DNA of 42,695 nucleotides from Tissierella creatinophila DSM 6911 (GTDB lineage: Bacteria; Bacillota; Clostridia; Tissierellales; Tissierellaceae), in the NCBI RefSeq assembly GCF_001940565.1, contig NZ_LTDM01000013.1:1-42695 (forward strand), in the 5' to 3' direction. Below are positions 7,496 to 14,157 of this stretch, piece by piece (position 1 is the first letter of the stretch; the number at the start of each line of letters is the position of its first letter). The translations under genes and the position numbers were made by a program. The notes beneath the pieces were generated by a model. It worked only from the letters and a program-made list of their open reading frames with translations, was not told the DNA's origin and did no database searches.

Positions 7496-7530
7496 GATAT
7501 ATAAAGGATTATATAAAACAGGAGGATATA

Positions 7531-8799
7531 ATGAAAAATATTGCAATAATAATCTTTATTTTAACTTATGTATTACTATTAATTTTCCCTAAAGTTAGGG
7601 CCTATATAGCGCTTGGTTCAGCTTTATCTTTTGTAACACTAGGCATTTTGCCAGTGGAAAAGGCTTTTACTACTATTGATTGGAATGTAATTTTAATGAT
7701 TGCAGGTACTATGGGTATAGTGTCTTTATTTATTGAATCAAAAATGCCAGCCTTATTAGCTGATCTTATACTTGAAAAGACACCTAATGTAAAATGGGCC
7801 ATTATTTCCTTATCCCTATTTGCAGGCATTATATCTGCTTTTGTTGATAATGTAGCAACTGTTCTAATGGTTGCACCTGTAGCATTAGATATTTCTAAAA
7901 AACTAAAAATTTCGCCAGTTGCAAGTGTAATTGCTATTTCAGTTTCATCAAATCTTCAAGGTGCAGCTACCTTAGTAGGAGATACAACTTCTATACTTTT
8001 GGGTGGATATGCAAATCTAAATTTTCTAGATTTTTTCTTCTTTAGAGGTAGCCCTGGTATTTTTTGGGTTGTTCAGGCTGGAGCGCTTGCTTCAACTTTA
8101 GTATTATTATATTTATTGAGAAAATACAAACATCCTGTAAGTTCTATAGATAAAACAGTTGTTAAAGATTTTTTTCCTACAATACTTTTAGTTGGAATGG
8201 TTCTTCTTTTAATCATAGCTTCATTTATACCCAATACTCCAAGAACAATTAATGGAATTATATGTGTAACACTATTTGTGATTGGTATGATAAAAAAATA
8301 TTTTGAAACAAAGGATTTTAGTGTTATATCTAAAGCATTAAAAGAAATAGACTATTTTACTATTTTATTACTTGCTGGTTTATTTATAGTAGTGGGGGGA
8401 CTAACAGAGGCTGGGGTAGTAGATGATATAAGTAAATTATTTGTTAGATTTAGTAAGGATAACATTTTTGTTATTTATACCCTTATAGTTTGGGCATCAG
8501 TTTTATTTTCAGCTTTTATTGATAATATACCTTATGTTGCAACTATGCTGCCTGTGGTTTCTAGTATATCTAGTATTTTAAATATAGAACCTTATATCTT
8601 ATATTTTGGATTACTTTCAGGTGCAACTTTAGGAGGAAATCTTACTCCTATAGGAGCCTCAGCAAATATAACTGCCCTTGGCATATTGCGTAAGGATGGA
8701 TATGAGGTTAAGGCATCTGAGTTTATGAAAATAGGTATACCCTTTACTTTAGTAGCAGTAACAGTAGGGTATATTATGATTTGGTTTTTATGGTCATAA
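7531..8799 (+). CDS. Ion-transporter-superfamily permease (SLC13/ArsB-like)
   Basis: A 422-residue membrane protein with about ten to twelve helices, arranged as two related halves. Each half has the family's paired signature: FVDNVATVLMVAPVAL with SSNLQGAATLVGDTTSILLG in the first, and FIDNIPYVATMLPVV with LSGATLGGNLTPIGASANI in the second. These are the re-entrant loop regions of SLC13, ArsB, NhaD and CitM-type secondary transporters. Substrate could be an anion (dicarboxylate, sulfate, arsenite) or Na+/H+; the sequence alone does not decide. AGGAGG lies 6 bases before the ATG. It is a single-gene unit with a hairpin upstream and its own terminator at 8801-8839. Confidence 0.85.
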   Translation: MKNIAIIIFILTYVLLLIFPKVRAYIALGSALSFVTLGILPVEKAFTTIDWNVILMIAGTMGIVSLFIESKMPALLADLILEKTPNVKWAIISLSLFAGIISAFVDNVATVLMVAPVALDISKKLKISPVASVIAISVSSNLQGAATLVGDTTSILLGGYANLNFLDFFFFRGSPGIFWVVQAGALASTLVLLYLLRKYKHPVSSIDKTVVKDFFPTILLVGMVLLLIIASFIPNTPRTINGIICVTLFVIGMIKKYFETKDFSVISKALKEIDYFTILLLAGLFIVVGGLTEAGVVDDISKLFVRFSKDNIFVIYTLIVWASVLFSAFIDNIPYVATMLPVVSSISSILNIEPYILYFGLLSGATLGGNLTPIGASANITALGILRKDGYEVKASEFMKIGIPFTLVAVTVGYIMIWFLWS

Positions 8800-8800
8800 A

Positions 8801-8839
8801 AAATAAGTGATGCATCTTATCTGCATCACTTATTTTTTT
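8801..8839 (+). terminator. Rho-independent terminator of the permease gene
   Basis: Fourteen-base arms (8801-8814 and 8822-8835; core AAGTGATGCA/TGCATCACTT), 7-base loop, then a T run to 8839. It starts two bases after the stop codon. Confidence 0.9.
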
Positions 8840-8974
8840 ACTCTACACTCATCAATTTATCTACTACATATTTTTCTATTAATTCTATTTTTCTTAAAGC
8901 TTCTTCTTCCTTTTTATCCTTTCTATAAATATATATCTTAATTTTAGGTTCAATACCTGTAAATGCTACATTAA
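8838..8974 (-). pseudogene. 3' fragment of a phosphoglucomutase gene
   Basis: The minus strand reads IEPKIKIYIYRKDKKEEEAL and continues through IELIEKYVVDKLMSVE to a stop. This is the C-terminal ~43 residues of the phosphoglucomutase encoded at 31473-33167 (TEPKIKLYIYSKDNNEEEAL ... DVVEKLMSVE) with several substitutions. The substrate-binding loop is degraded (VAFTGIE instead of VRPSGTE). No upstream part of the gene is present; at about 8975 the sequence switches to a fragment of another gene. Confidence 0.8.
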
Positions 8975-9087
8975 TAAATGCACTTTTCTTTTTGTTTCCT
9001 TATAATTATTCCATTCATCTATTGATTGATTAGTATTATAAGAAATAAAAATATGAAAACATTTTTGGGAATATCAATCTTCATTAA
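8975..9087 (-). pseudogene. Fragment of a copy of the 83-residue membrane protein gene
   Basis: Closely similar to 5696-5812, the middle of the small membrane protein gene at 5627-5878, with a few substitutions and small deletions that break the frame. It abuts the phosphoglucomutase fragment directly. Neither end of the gene is present. Confidence 0.75.
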
Positions 9088-9091
9088 ACGA

Positions 9092-9153
9092 TTGACAGAG
9101 TCGTCAACACCTACTATATAATGTCTTGTGGTGGTATATACGACTCTGTTTTT
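9092..9153 (+). promoter_or_regulatory. Consensus-like promoter inside a long inverted repeat
   Basis: TTGACA (9092-9097) is followed after 17 bases by TATATA (9115-9120), or after 19 by TATAAT. The same stretch is bounded by inverted arms CAGAGTCGT (9096-9104) and ACGACTCTG (9140-9148), the latter followed by TTTTT. No gene lies downstream on the plus strand; the next gene is on the minus strand. It may be a relic of a mobile element, a short RNA unit, or a terminator with a long loop. Confidence 0.4.
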
Positions 9154-9163
9154 CCTTCTTTTA

Positions 9164-9550
9164 CTATTTTTCTGCTCTTATTACCTCAACATCATATCCA
9201 TCAGGATCTGTTACAAAATAAAACCTTGGTCTCTCTCCTCTTAAACCCATCAAATCTGTCACTTTATATCCCATTTCTTTATGTCTTTCTCGAGAAGCTT
9301 CTAAGTCATCTACAGAAACTGCTATATGACTGAAACCATTTCCTATTTCATAAGGTTTTTGTGGATTGTAATTATATGTTAGTTCTAATTCATATGCTCC
9401 TTCTTCGTCACTTAAAAACACCAATGTAAATTTATCTTCTGGAATATCTTTTCTTCTTGTTTCTATTAGACCTAGTGCATCTTTATAAAATTTTAAGGAT
9501 TTTTCTAAATCCATTACCCTTATACAGGTGTGTAGCATTTTAGTTTTCAA
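9164..9550 (-). CDS. gloA: Lactoylglutathione lyase-like VOC protein (glyoxalase I)
   Basis: A 128-residue vicinal-oxygen-chelate enzyme matching glyoxalase I, which converts the thiol hemiacetal of methylglyoxal into a lactoyl thioester. Two beta-alpha-beta-beta-beta modules are visible, with metal ligands in the expected places: His in MLHTCIRVMDLEKSLKFY, Glu in YELELTYNY, His in GFSHIAVSVDD and Glu in GYDVEVI. I start at a TTG (9550) because AAAGGAG lies 9 bases upstream; the ATG 9 bases earlier directly abuts that site, too close to use it. The thiol cofactor in this organism is unknown. Single gene. Confidence 0.85.
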   Translation of the reverse strand: MKTKMLHTCIRVMDLEKSLKFYKDALGLIETRRKDIPEDKFTLVFLSDEEGAYELELTYNYNPQKPYEIGNGFSHIAVSVDDLEASRERHKEMGYKVTDLMGLRGERPRFYFVTDPDGYDVEVIRAEK

Positions 9551-9559
9551 TATTTCCAT

Positions 9560-9964
9560 CTCCTTTAATAGTATTATCTATATACTTATATCCTTTATTT
9601 CATTTGTCTAAACCTTGATTATATAATAGCTTAATGCTTAATCACTCTTCTATTATATAATCAATCTTCTTTGTAGCTATTAAGACTTTGAGCTCTTCTC
9701 TACTAATTTAATAAAGTTAATATATCATATTATATATCATTCATATTTTTATTCCTACTTGATTTTAATTTTTTTACTTATTATGATATAATAAGTTATT
9801 AATGAGAAAACTAAAATTATATAAAAACTTGTATAAGATGATTGTAGGATACAAAGCCCTTACTTATCCAGGAACTAAACTTTTTTCTACTCTAGTCTAA
9901 AAAGAAAAAAGTATTGAAATCGTAAGCATCAATTAAAAAACTATAGAAGAAGGTAATTATATTT
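9560..9964. other. Intergenic region, 405 bases
   Basis: Very AT-rich. Apart from the 15-bp inverted repeat at 9615-9664 and an imperfect hairpin (ACTTTTTTCT near 9878-9887 against AGAAAAAAGT near 9902-9911) in the mnmH leader, I see no gene or RNA. Confidence 0.5.
9615..9664. repeat. Perfect 15-bp inverted repeat with 20-base centre
   Basis: Arms TTGATTATATAATAG (9615-9629) and CTATTATATAATCAA (9650-9664). Almost pure A/T and without a T tract, so a terminator is unlikely. It lies between the divergent glyoxalase and mnmH genes. Confidence 0.6.
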
Positions 9965-10996
9965 ATGTATGAAATTGATTATAAAGATATAGAAAAAAAT
10001 GGTTCAAACGATCTATTTATAGATGTAAGAAGTCCCAAAGAATTTAGTGAAGAAACTATACCAGGTGCTATAAATATACCTATATTTGATAATAAAGAAA
10101 GAGAACTTATAGGAACTCTCTATAAAAACAATAGTATAGAAGAAGCTAAAAAGACAGGTATATTTATAGCCTCTAAAAAACTTCCATATATCTATGAAGA
10201 AGTATCCAATTTAAATAAAGGACACAATCATATCTATATGTTTTGTTCTAGAGGTGGCTTTAGAAGTAGCTCTCTGGCTCCTTTTTTCCAGGCTTTAAAT
10301 ATGAGTGTAATAAAACTTCATGGAGGGTATAAAGGATATAGAACTTTCATAAGGGAAGATTTACAAATAATTTCAAAAGATTTACAATTAATAGTATTGT
10401 ACGGAAATACTGGAACTGGTAAAACCCATATATTAGATAAGTTAAGAAAAAAAGGTATGAATGTATTGGATTTAGAGAAATGTGCAAATCATCGTGGTTC
10501 TATTCTTGGAAGTGTAGGGCTAGGAGAGCCAAATAGTCAAAAGATGTTTGAGAGTTTAGTATATGAAGAGTTAAAAAACAGAAATTCTAATCTAGTTTTT
10601 GTAGAAGGCGAAAGTAAGAGAATTGGAAAATCGTTAATACCAGAGTTTATCTTCGATAAGATGAATAAAGGAATAAGTTTAAAGATTATTTCTCCTATGG
10701 AAAAAAGAGTTGAAGTTATTTTAAAGGATTATGTAAATGGTACTGATAGTGAACTTATAGAAGTTCTAAATCATATGCGAAATCGTTTAGGCAATGAAAA
10801 AATCGAGAACTACATTGATCTAATAAAAGAAAAAAATTATGCTCCCGTCATAAAAGAATTATTTATTAACTACTATGATCCTCTATATGAAAAACACAAG
10901 AGAGAATATATGAAAACATTTGAAAATATAGATCCAAATATTACGGCTGATAATATAATAAAATGGGTTGATGATCAAAAAATAAATGGACTCTAG
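9965..10996 (+). CDS. mnmH: tRNA 2-selenouridine synthase
   Basis: MnmH (SelU/YbbB) replaces sulfur by selenium in 2-thiouridine at the wobble position of tRNAs for Lys, Glu and Gln, using selenophosphate and passing through a geranylated intermediate. The N-terminal rhodanese domain (LFIDVRSPKEFSEETIPGAI) carries the catalytic Cys in MFCSRGGFRS (Cys94). The C-terminal domain begins with a P-loop, GNTGTGKT (147-154), and has the MnmH-specific EGESKRIG block. 343 residues, about normal for the family. AGAAGG lies before the ATG. It faces the selenoprotein gene 11016-11537 and shares its terminator, so two selenium users are neighbours. It implies a selenophosphate synthetase elsewhere in the genome. 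Confidence 0.93.
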   Translation: MYEIDYKDIEKNGSNDLFIDVRSPKEFSEETIPGAINIPIFDNKERELIGTLYKNNSIEEAKKTGIFIASKKLPYIYEEVSNLNKGHNHIYMFCSRGGFRSSSLAPFFQALNMSVIKLHGGYKGYRTFIREDLQIISKDLQLIVLYGNTGTGKTHILDKLRKKGMNVLDLEKCANHRGSILGSVGLGEPNSQKMFESLVYEELKNRNSNLVFVEGESKRIGKSLIPEFIFDKMNKGISLKIISPMEKRVEVILKDYVNGTDSELIEVLNHMRNRLGNEKIENYIDLIKEKNYAPVIKELFINYYDPLYEKHKREYMKTFENIDPNITADNIIKWVDDQKINGL

Positions 10997-11017
10997 ATAC
11001 CTAGAGTCCATTTATTT
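10980..11017. terminator. Bidirectional terminator between mnmH and prxU
   Basis: Seventeen-base perfect arms (10980-10996 and 11001-11017) with a 4-base loop; core GGACTCTAG/CTAGAGTCC, flanked by A-rich and T-rich ends on both sides. The mnmH stop codon lies in one arm and the prxU stop codon overlaps the end of the other. Confidence 0.9.
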
Positions 11018-11537
11018 ATAATAGGTCTTCTCCTTCTTCCCAGTTTACAGGGCAGAGTCCACCAGTTTCTAAGGCTTTTAATACTCGAAGTGTTTCATCT
11101 ACGTTTCTACCAACATTTAGATCGTGTACTACAGAATATCTTACAATTCCTGATGGATCTATTATAAATAATCCTCTTAAAGCTATTCCTTCTTCTTCTA
11201 TTAATACACCATAATCTCTTGATACTTCCTTTGTAATATCAGAAGCCATTGGATAGTTTACTGGACCTAGTCCTGATTCAATCCATGCTTTGTGAGCATG
11301 TTCACTATCTACACTTATAGATAATAAATCTGCATTTAGAGCTTTAAACTCATCTATCCTATCACTGTAGGCTGTAAGTTCAGTCGGTCATACAAATGTA
11401 AAGTTTAAAGGATAGAAAAACATTACAAGCCATTTCCCATCATAATCTTTAAGTTTTACTTCTTCAAAACTGCAACCATCACCTGTACATGTATTCATCT
11501 TAAAATCAGGTGCTCTTTTTCCTACTAATCTCTCCAT
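11016..11537 (-). CDS. prxU: Selenocysteine-containing peroxiredoxin (TGA = Sec)
   Basis: A 173-residue AhpC/Prx1-type peroxiredoxin that reduces hydrogen peroxide and organic peroxides. From the ATG at 11537 (TGGAGGT 7 bases upstream) the frame runs [13 protein letters not shown] ... [11 protein letters not shown], then an in-frame TGA (11390-11388), then [14 protein letters not shown] and on to ... [15 protein letters not shown]. The TGA is residue 50, exactly the peroxidatic Cys of the PxxxTxxC motif (P43, T47, U50), and the frame continues in phase without other damage. The resolving Cys is at about 162 in CPVNW. Selenocysteine Prx (PrxU) is known in anaerobic Firmicutes. A candidate bSECIS hairpin follows the TGA. 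The alternative, a nonsense mutation in an ordinary peroxiredoxin gene, is less likely given position, intact frame and the mnmH neighbour. Confidence 0.88.
11358..11371 (-). promoter_or_regulatory. Candidate bacterial SECIS hairpin
   Basis: Downstream of the TGA the mRNA has CCUA (11371-11368) and UAGG (11361-11358) around a six-base loop CAGUGA. The loop is about 20-25 bases after the UGA, within the range for bacterial SECIS elements, and contains G residues as SelB requires. The stem is short and the folding was judged by eye. Confidence 0.4.
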
Positions 11538-11695
11538 ATTATACCTCCATTATTGTTTTATTAACTTTTACCACTATAGATATTTATATCCCTTTTTTAA
11601 AAATCTAAACATTAAACGATAATGGCTATCATAGATAAAATATTTTTATAAATAAATTTAATAAAATATGCTATAATTATACTAGAGGTGATATT

Positions 11696-11920
11696 TTGAA
11701 AGATTTAATAAAAAGAATAAACGAACTAGCAAATAAAGCTAAACTTAACGAACTTAGTCCTGATGAAAAAATAGAACAAGCTGAGCTTAGAAAAAAGTAT
11801 CTAGATAATTTTAGAGGTTCTTTTAAAGAAACTCTTATGCATGTAAAAGTAGTAGATGAAGAAGGTAGGGATGTAACACCTGAAAAATTAATAAAAGAAC
11901 AACAAAAGAGGAAAAACTAA
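11696..11920 (+). CDS. DUF896 (YnzC-like) protein
   Basis: A 74-residue cytosolic protein of the UPF0291/DUF896 family, recognised by LIKRINELANKAKLNELSPD, EKIEQAELRKKYLDNFRG and the short C-terminal VVDEEGRDVTPEKL segment. Members form a helical hairpin, and the Bacillus homologue is in the SOS regulon, but no biochemical role is established. It begins with TTG, preceded by GAGGTG at the right distance, with TATAAT at 11672-11677 as a possible -10. The stop codon lies within a long perfect palindrome that forms a bidirectional terminator. Confidence 0.88.
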   Translation: MKDLIKRINELANKAKLNELSPDEKIEQAELRKKYLDNFRGSFKETLMHVKVVDEEGRDVTPEKLIKEQQKRKN

Positions 11921-11959
11921 AATTATCCTAGACAAATTTGTCTAGGATAATTTTAGTTT
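11914..11959. terminator. 46-base perfect palindrome, bidirectional terminator
   Basis: Two 23-base perfect arms with no spacer, centred between 11936 and 11937 (core TATCCTAGACAAA and its complement), ending in A-rich and T-rich runs. It embraces the DUF896 stop codon and overlaps the stop codon of the small minus-strand gene, serving both convergent genes. Confidence 0.85.
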
Positions 11960-12089
11960 AGTATTTGTTGCCTCCCATAAATAATATAACTAGTAATAAG
12001 AAGAAAAATAATAATGAACTATCTTCTCCTATACCTCCAAATATACCTTTTTTTGGAACATTCACAACTTCCATATTCATGTCTTCCAT
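11958..12089 (-). CDS. Small single-TM protein, 43 residues
   Basis: A tiny gene with a strong site (GAGGAGGG, 7 bases before ATG). It reads MEDMNMEVVNVPKKGIFGGI, then GEDSSLLFFFLLLVILFMGG and a short NKY tail: a polar, Gly-containing N-terminus followed by one very hydrophobic helix at the C-terminus. The layout (Gly-rich stretch, Asp, Leu/Ile/Phe run, Gly-Gly end) resembles the neighbour at 12173-12400, so the two may be paralogues. Clostridia have many such short Gly/Leu proteins, some sporulation-linked, but I cannot assign one here. Confidence 0.6.
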   Translation of the reverse strand: MEDMNMEVVNVPKKGIFGGIGEDSSLLFFFLLLVILFMGGNKY

Positions 12090-12172
12090 GTAATATCCCT
12101 CCTCATTTATTTCTCATGATATCTTATGCATGAGATATAAAACTTGTTACTAAATGAAGAAACAAATTAAAT

Positions 12173-12400
12173 TTACTCTGTTTCTCCTAATCCAAATATA
12201 TCTCCACCGCCTAAAAGAAGTAATATAAGAAGTATCCAAATTATATTATCTCCGCCAAATAAGCCGCCTTTTCCTCCAAACAATCCTCCGTGTCCTCCAT
12301 GACAATCATCTTTAGAACTACTAAAAAGTAAAAATATAATTAGAATGAGTAGTATATCACTGTTTCCTTTTCCAAATCCGCCAAATAAATTTTCTATCAT
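12173..12400 (-). CDS. Gly-rich small membrane protein, 75 residues
   Basis: Two hydrophobic helices (DILLILIIFLLFSSS and DNIIWILLILLLLGGGDIFG) flank a Gly/His-rich centre (DDCHGGHGGLFGGKGGLFGG) with one Cys and two His residues that could hold metal. Nearly every loop is Gly-Gly, like short spore-associated or phage-like pore proteins, but no family can be named. The start has a perfect AGGAGGT site, which forms part of a 12-bp inverted repeat with a CCTCC-containing arm upstream (12408-12450), so translation could be structure-controlled. It lies between the CYTH gene and its 43-residue relative. Confidence 0.65.
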   Translation of the reverse strand: MIENLFGGFGKGNSDILLILIIFLLFSSSKDDCHGGHGGLFGGKGGLFGGDNIIWILLILLLLGGGDIFGLGETE

Positions 12401-12407
12401 AAAATAA

Positions 12408-12450
12408 CCTCCTATTAGATTAGATTAATATATCTTATTCTAATAGGAGG
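12408..12450 (-). promoter_or_regulatory. Hairpin that buries the ribosome-binding site of the 75-residue gene
   Basis: On the minus strand CCTCCTATTAGA (12450-12439) pairs perfectly with TCTAATAGGAGG (12419-12408) across a 19-base loop. The second arm contains the AGGAGG of the gene starting at 12400. It may also act as a weak terminator after the CYTH gene, because TTATTTT follows. Confidence 0.6.
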
Positions 12451-12457
12451 CTATGGG

Positions 12458-13003
12458 TTACAATAGTTTTAATTCTTCTTGAAGTTCTACAATAGACTTA
12501 TTGGAAATATTTTCTTGAGGTATTTCTAATAGGCTTGTTATTTCATTTAAATGTTTAAAATCTCTTACTTCTATTTCCATATACGGGAAAGGATAAGTTT
12601 GTTTATCCCAATTATCCAAATCAATACGAGCACCATTTAATTTATAGGATCTTCTTTCTTTATATCCTACTTCTATTTTATCAAATCCTAGATTTTTTAA
12701 TATTTCAAGCACTATTTCTTTATCCTCTATTGCACTATTTAACTCTATATTTTCTCTTAGGTCTTTATTCTTAATGTTCTTCTTTAAGGTTAAGACTACA
12801 TTAACCTTTCCATTAAATAAATCCTCTGTTTCTCTTATCCTCAAATAAGCATCAACACTGTCTTTTATTGGGTTTTTAGTAGAATCAATTAATGTATTTA
12901 CTTGAAGTTCATTAGCTATAAGTTCACCTTTTAGATTAACTATTTTTTCTTCCATTTCATCTATATCTATTCCAAGAACTTTAACTTCTAATTCTTTTTC
13001 CAC
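12458..13003 (-). CDS. CYTH-domain protein (class IV adenylate cyclase-like)
   Basis: A 181-residue protein with the CYTH (CyaB/thiamine triphosphatase) tunnel fold. The signature ExExK is at the extreme N-terminus (EKELEVKV). Further acidic and basic strands follow, such as DAYLRIRETED, NVVLTLKKN, VGYKERRSYKLNGARIDLD and PYMEIEVRDF, which line the tunnel that binds triphosphate and divalent metal. Members hydrolyse inorganic or organic triphosphates or make cAMP; which one is unclear here. It starts at a GTG with GGAGGG 8 bases upstream, inside the end of nagA (16-base overlap), so it is translationally coupled to the amino-sugar genes. Confidence 0.8.
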   Translation of the reverse strand: MEKELEVKVLGIDIDEMEEKIVNLKGELIANELQVNTLIDSTKNPIKDSVDAYLRIRETEDLFNGKVNVVLTLKKNIKNKDLRENIELNSAIEDKEIVLEILKNLGFDKIEVGYKERRSYKLNGARIDLDNWDKQTYPFPYMEIEVRDFKHLNEITSLLEIPQENISNKSIVELQEELKLL

Positions 13004-14151
13004 GAAAGTTTCCCTCCAATAAATACTTTTCTTATATCTATATTTTTATCAAAAAGGATAAAGTCTGCTTTCTTTTCTACTTCAATACTTCCTAAATCCT
13101 TATCCATATTTATAGCTTTAGCTGGATTTAAGCTTGCCATCTTTACAGCTTCATTTATTGGTACTTGAAGATAGTTTATCATATTATAAACGGCTCTTTG
13201 CAAATTTAATGTTGAACCTGCAATGCTTCCAGACTGGAGTCTTGGAAGTTTATCTTTTACATATACCTTTTGCCCACCTAAATCATATTCTCCATCTTCA
13301 AGTCCTGCTGCCCTCATAGCATCCGAAACCAATATAATCTTTTCATATCCTTTCATCTTTAAAGCAATCTTAACAGCTATATCATGAAGATGAAATCTAT
13401 CATAAATTATCTCACAATATACTCTTTCATCGGTAAGAGATGCCCCTATTATCCCTGGTTCTCTATGTGTAAAGTTTCTCATACCATTATAAAGATGTGT
13501 AGCAACAGTTATACCATTTTCTATTCCTAGTTTTGCGTCTTTGTATTCTGAATTAGAATGGGCCATGGCAATTACTACATCATTTTTCTTAAAAAATCTT
13601 ATAAGGTCCATAGATCCTACAAGTTCTGGTGCTAAAGAAACCATTTTAAGATTACCTTTTGAATCATCTAATATAGTTTGAGCCTTTTTTATATTTGGTG
13701 TATCTATATATTCTTCAGGCTGTGCACCTTTATTTATCCTATTAAAAAAGGGTCCTTCAAGATGAATTCCTATTATATGAGATTTATAGTCTTTATTTTT
13801 ATAATTAACTATATTTTTTATAGCATCAGTCATGTTCTCATAAGAAGATGTTATTACTGTCCCTAAATAAGAAGTGACTCCATTTGAAATATGGTAATCT
13901 CCCATTTTATCTAGAGCCTCCTCAGTACTGTCCATCACATCAAATCCTGAATTACCATGATTGTGTATATCAACAAATCCAGGAGACAAAAATAGTCCTT
14001 CTCCATCTATAACCGTTTCAAATTCTTTTAAATTTATAGCCTTATCTTCGATAATATCTTCAATTTTTTCTTTTTCTATGACTAAACTATGATCATGTAA
14101 AACATCAAAAGGAGTTATTATCTTAACGTTTTTAATTAAGGTTTTCATCAT
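12988..14151 (-). CDS. nagA: N-acetylglucosamine-6-phosphate deacetylase
   Basis: NagA removes acetate from GlcNAc-6-phosphate in the cytosol, giving glucosamine-6-phosphate, the substrate of NagB encoded just upstream. It is a 387-residue amidohydrolase-fold enzyme. Recognisable are VDIHNHGNSGFDVMD near the N-terminus, HLEGPFFNRINKGAQ (metal Glu), AHSNSEY and THLYNGM (metal His residues), VSDAMRAAG (catalytic Asp) and the C-terminal ADFILFDKN that closes the beta domain. The start is an ATG with AGGAGG in the short gap after nagB (6 bases between genes). Part of the operon metallophosphoesterase-nagB-nagA-CYTH, for reuse of amino sugars from wall or host glycans. Confidence 0.95.
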   Translation of the reverse strand: MMKTLIKNVKIITPFDVLHDHSLVIEKEKIEDIIEDKAINLKEFETVIDGEGLFLSPGFVDIHNHGNSGFDVMDSTEEALDKMGDYHISNGVTSYLGTVITSSYENMTDAIKNIVNYKNKDYKSHIIGIHLEGPFFNRINKGAQPEEYIDTPNIKKAQTILDDSKGNLKMVSLAPELVGSMDLIRFFKKNDVVIAMAHSNSEYKDAKLGIENGITVATHLYNGMRNFTHREPGIIGASLTDERVYCEIIYDRFHLHDIAVKIALKMKGYEKIILVSDAMRAAGLEDGEYDLGGQKVYVKDKLPRLQSGSIAGSTLNLQRAVYNMINYLQVPINEAVKMASLNPAKAINMDKDLGSIEVEKKADFILFDKNIDIRKVFIGGKLSWKKN

Positions 14152-14157
14152 TTCCTC

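Larger units (their letters stand above)
7099..7530. other. Intergenic region, 432 bases
   Basis: No gene is convincing here. It contains the second copy of the 54-bp repeat (7251-7304), a perfect hairpin at 7465-7495, and the AGGAGG site of the permease gene. The remainder is AT-rich without recognisable structure. Confidence 0.6.

Noticed and set aside
11016-11249. Separate 77-residue protein starting MASDITKEV
   Set aside because: This is an internal Met of the peroxiredoxin; the frame continues upstream through the TGA to a better start at 11537.
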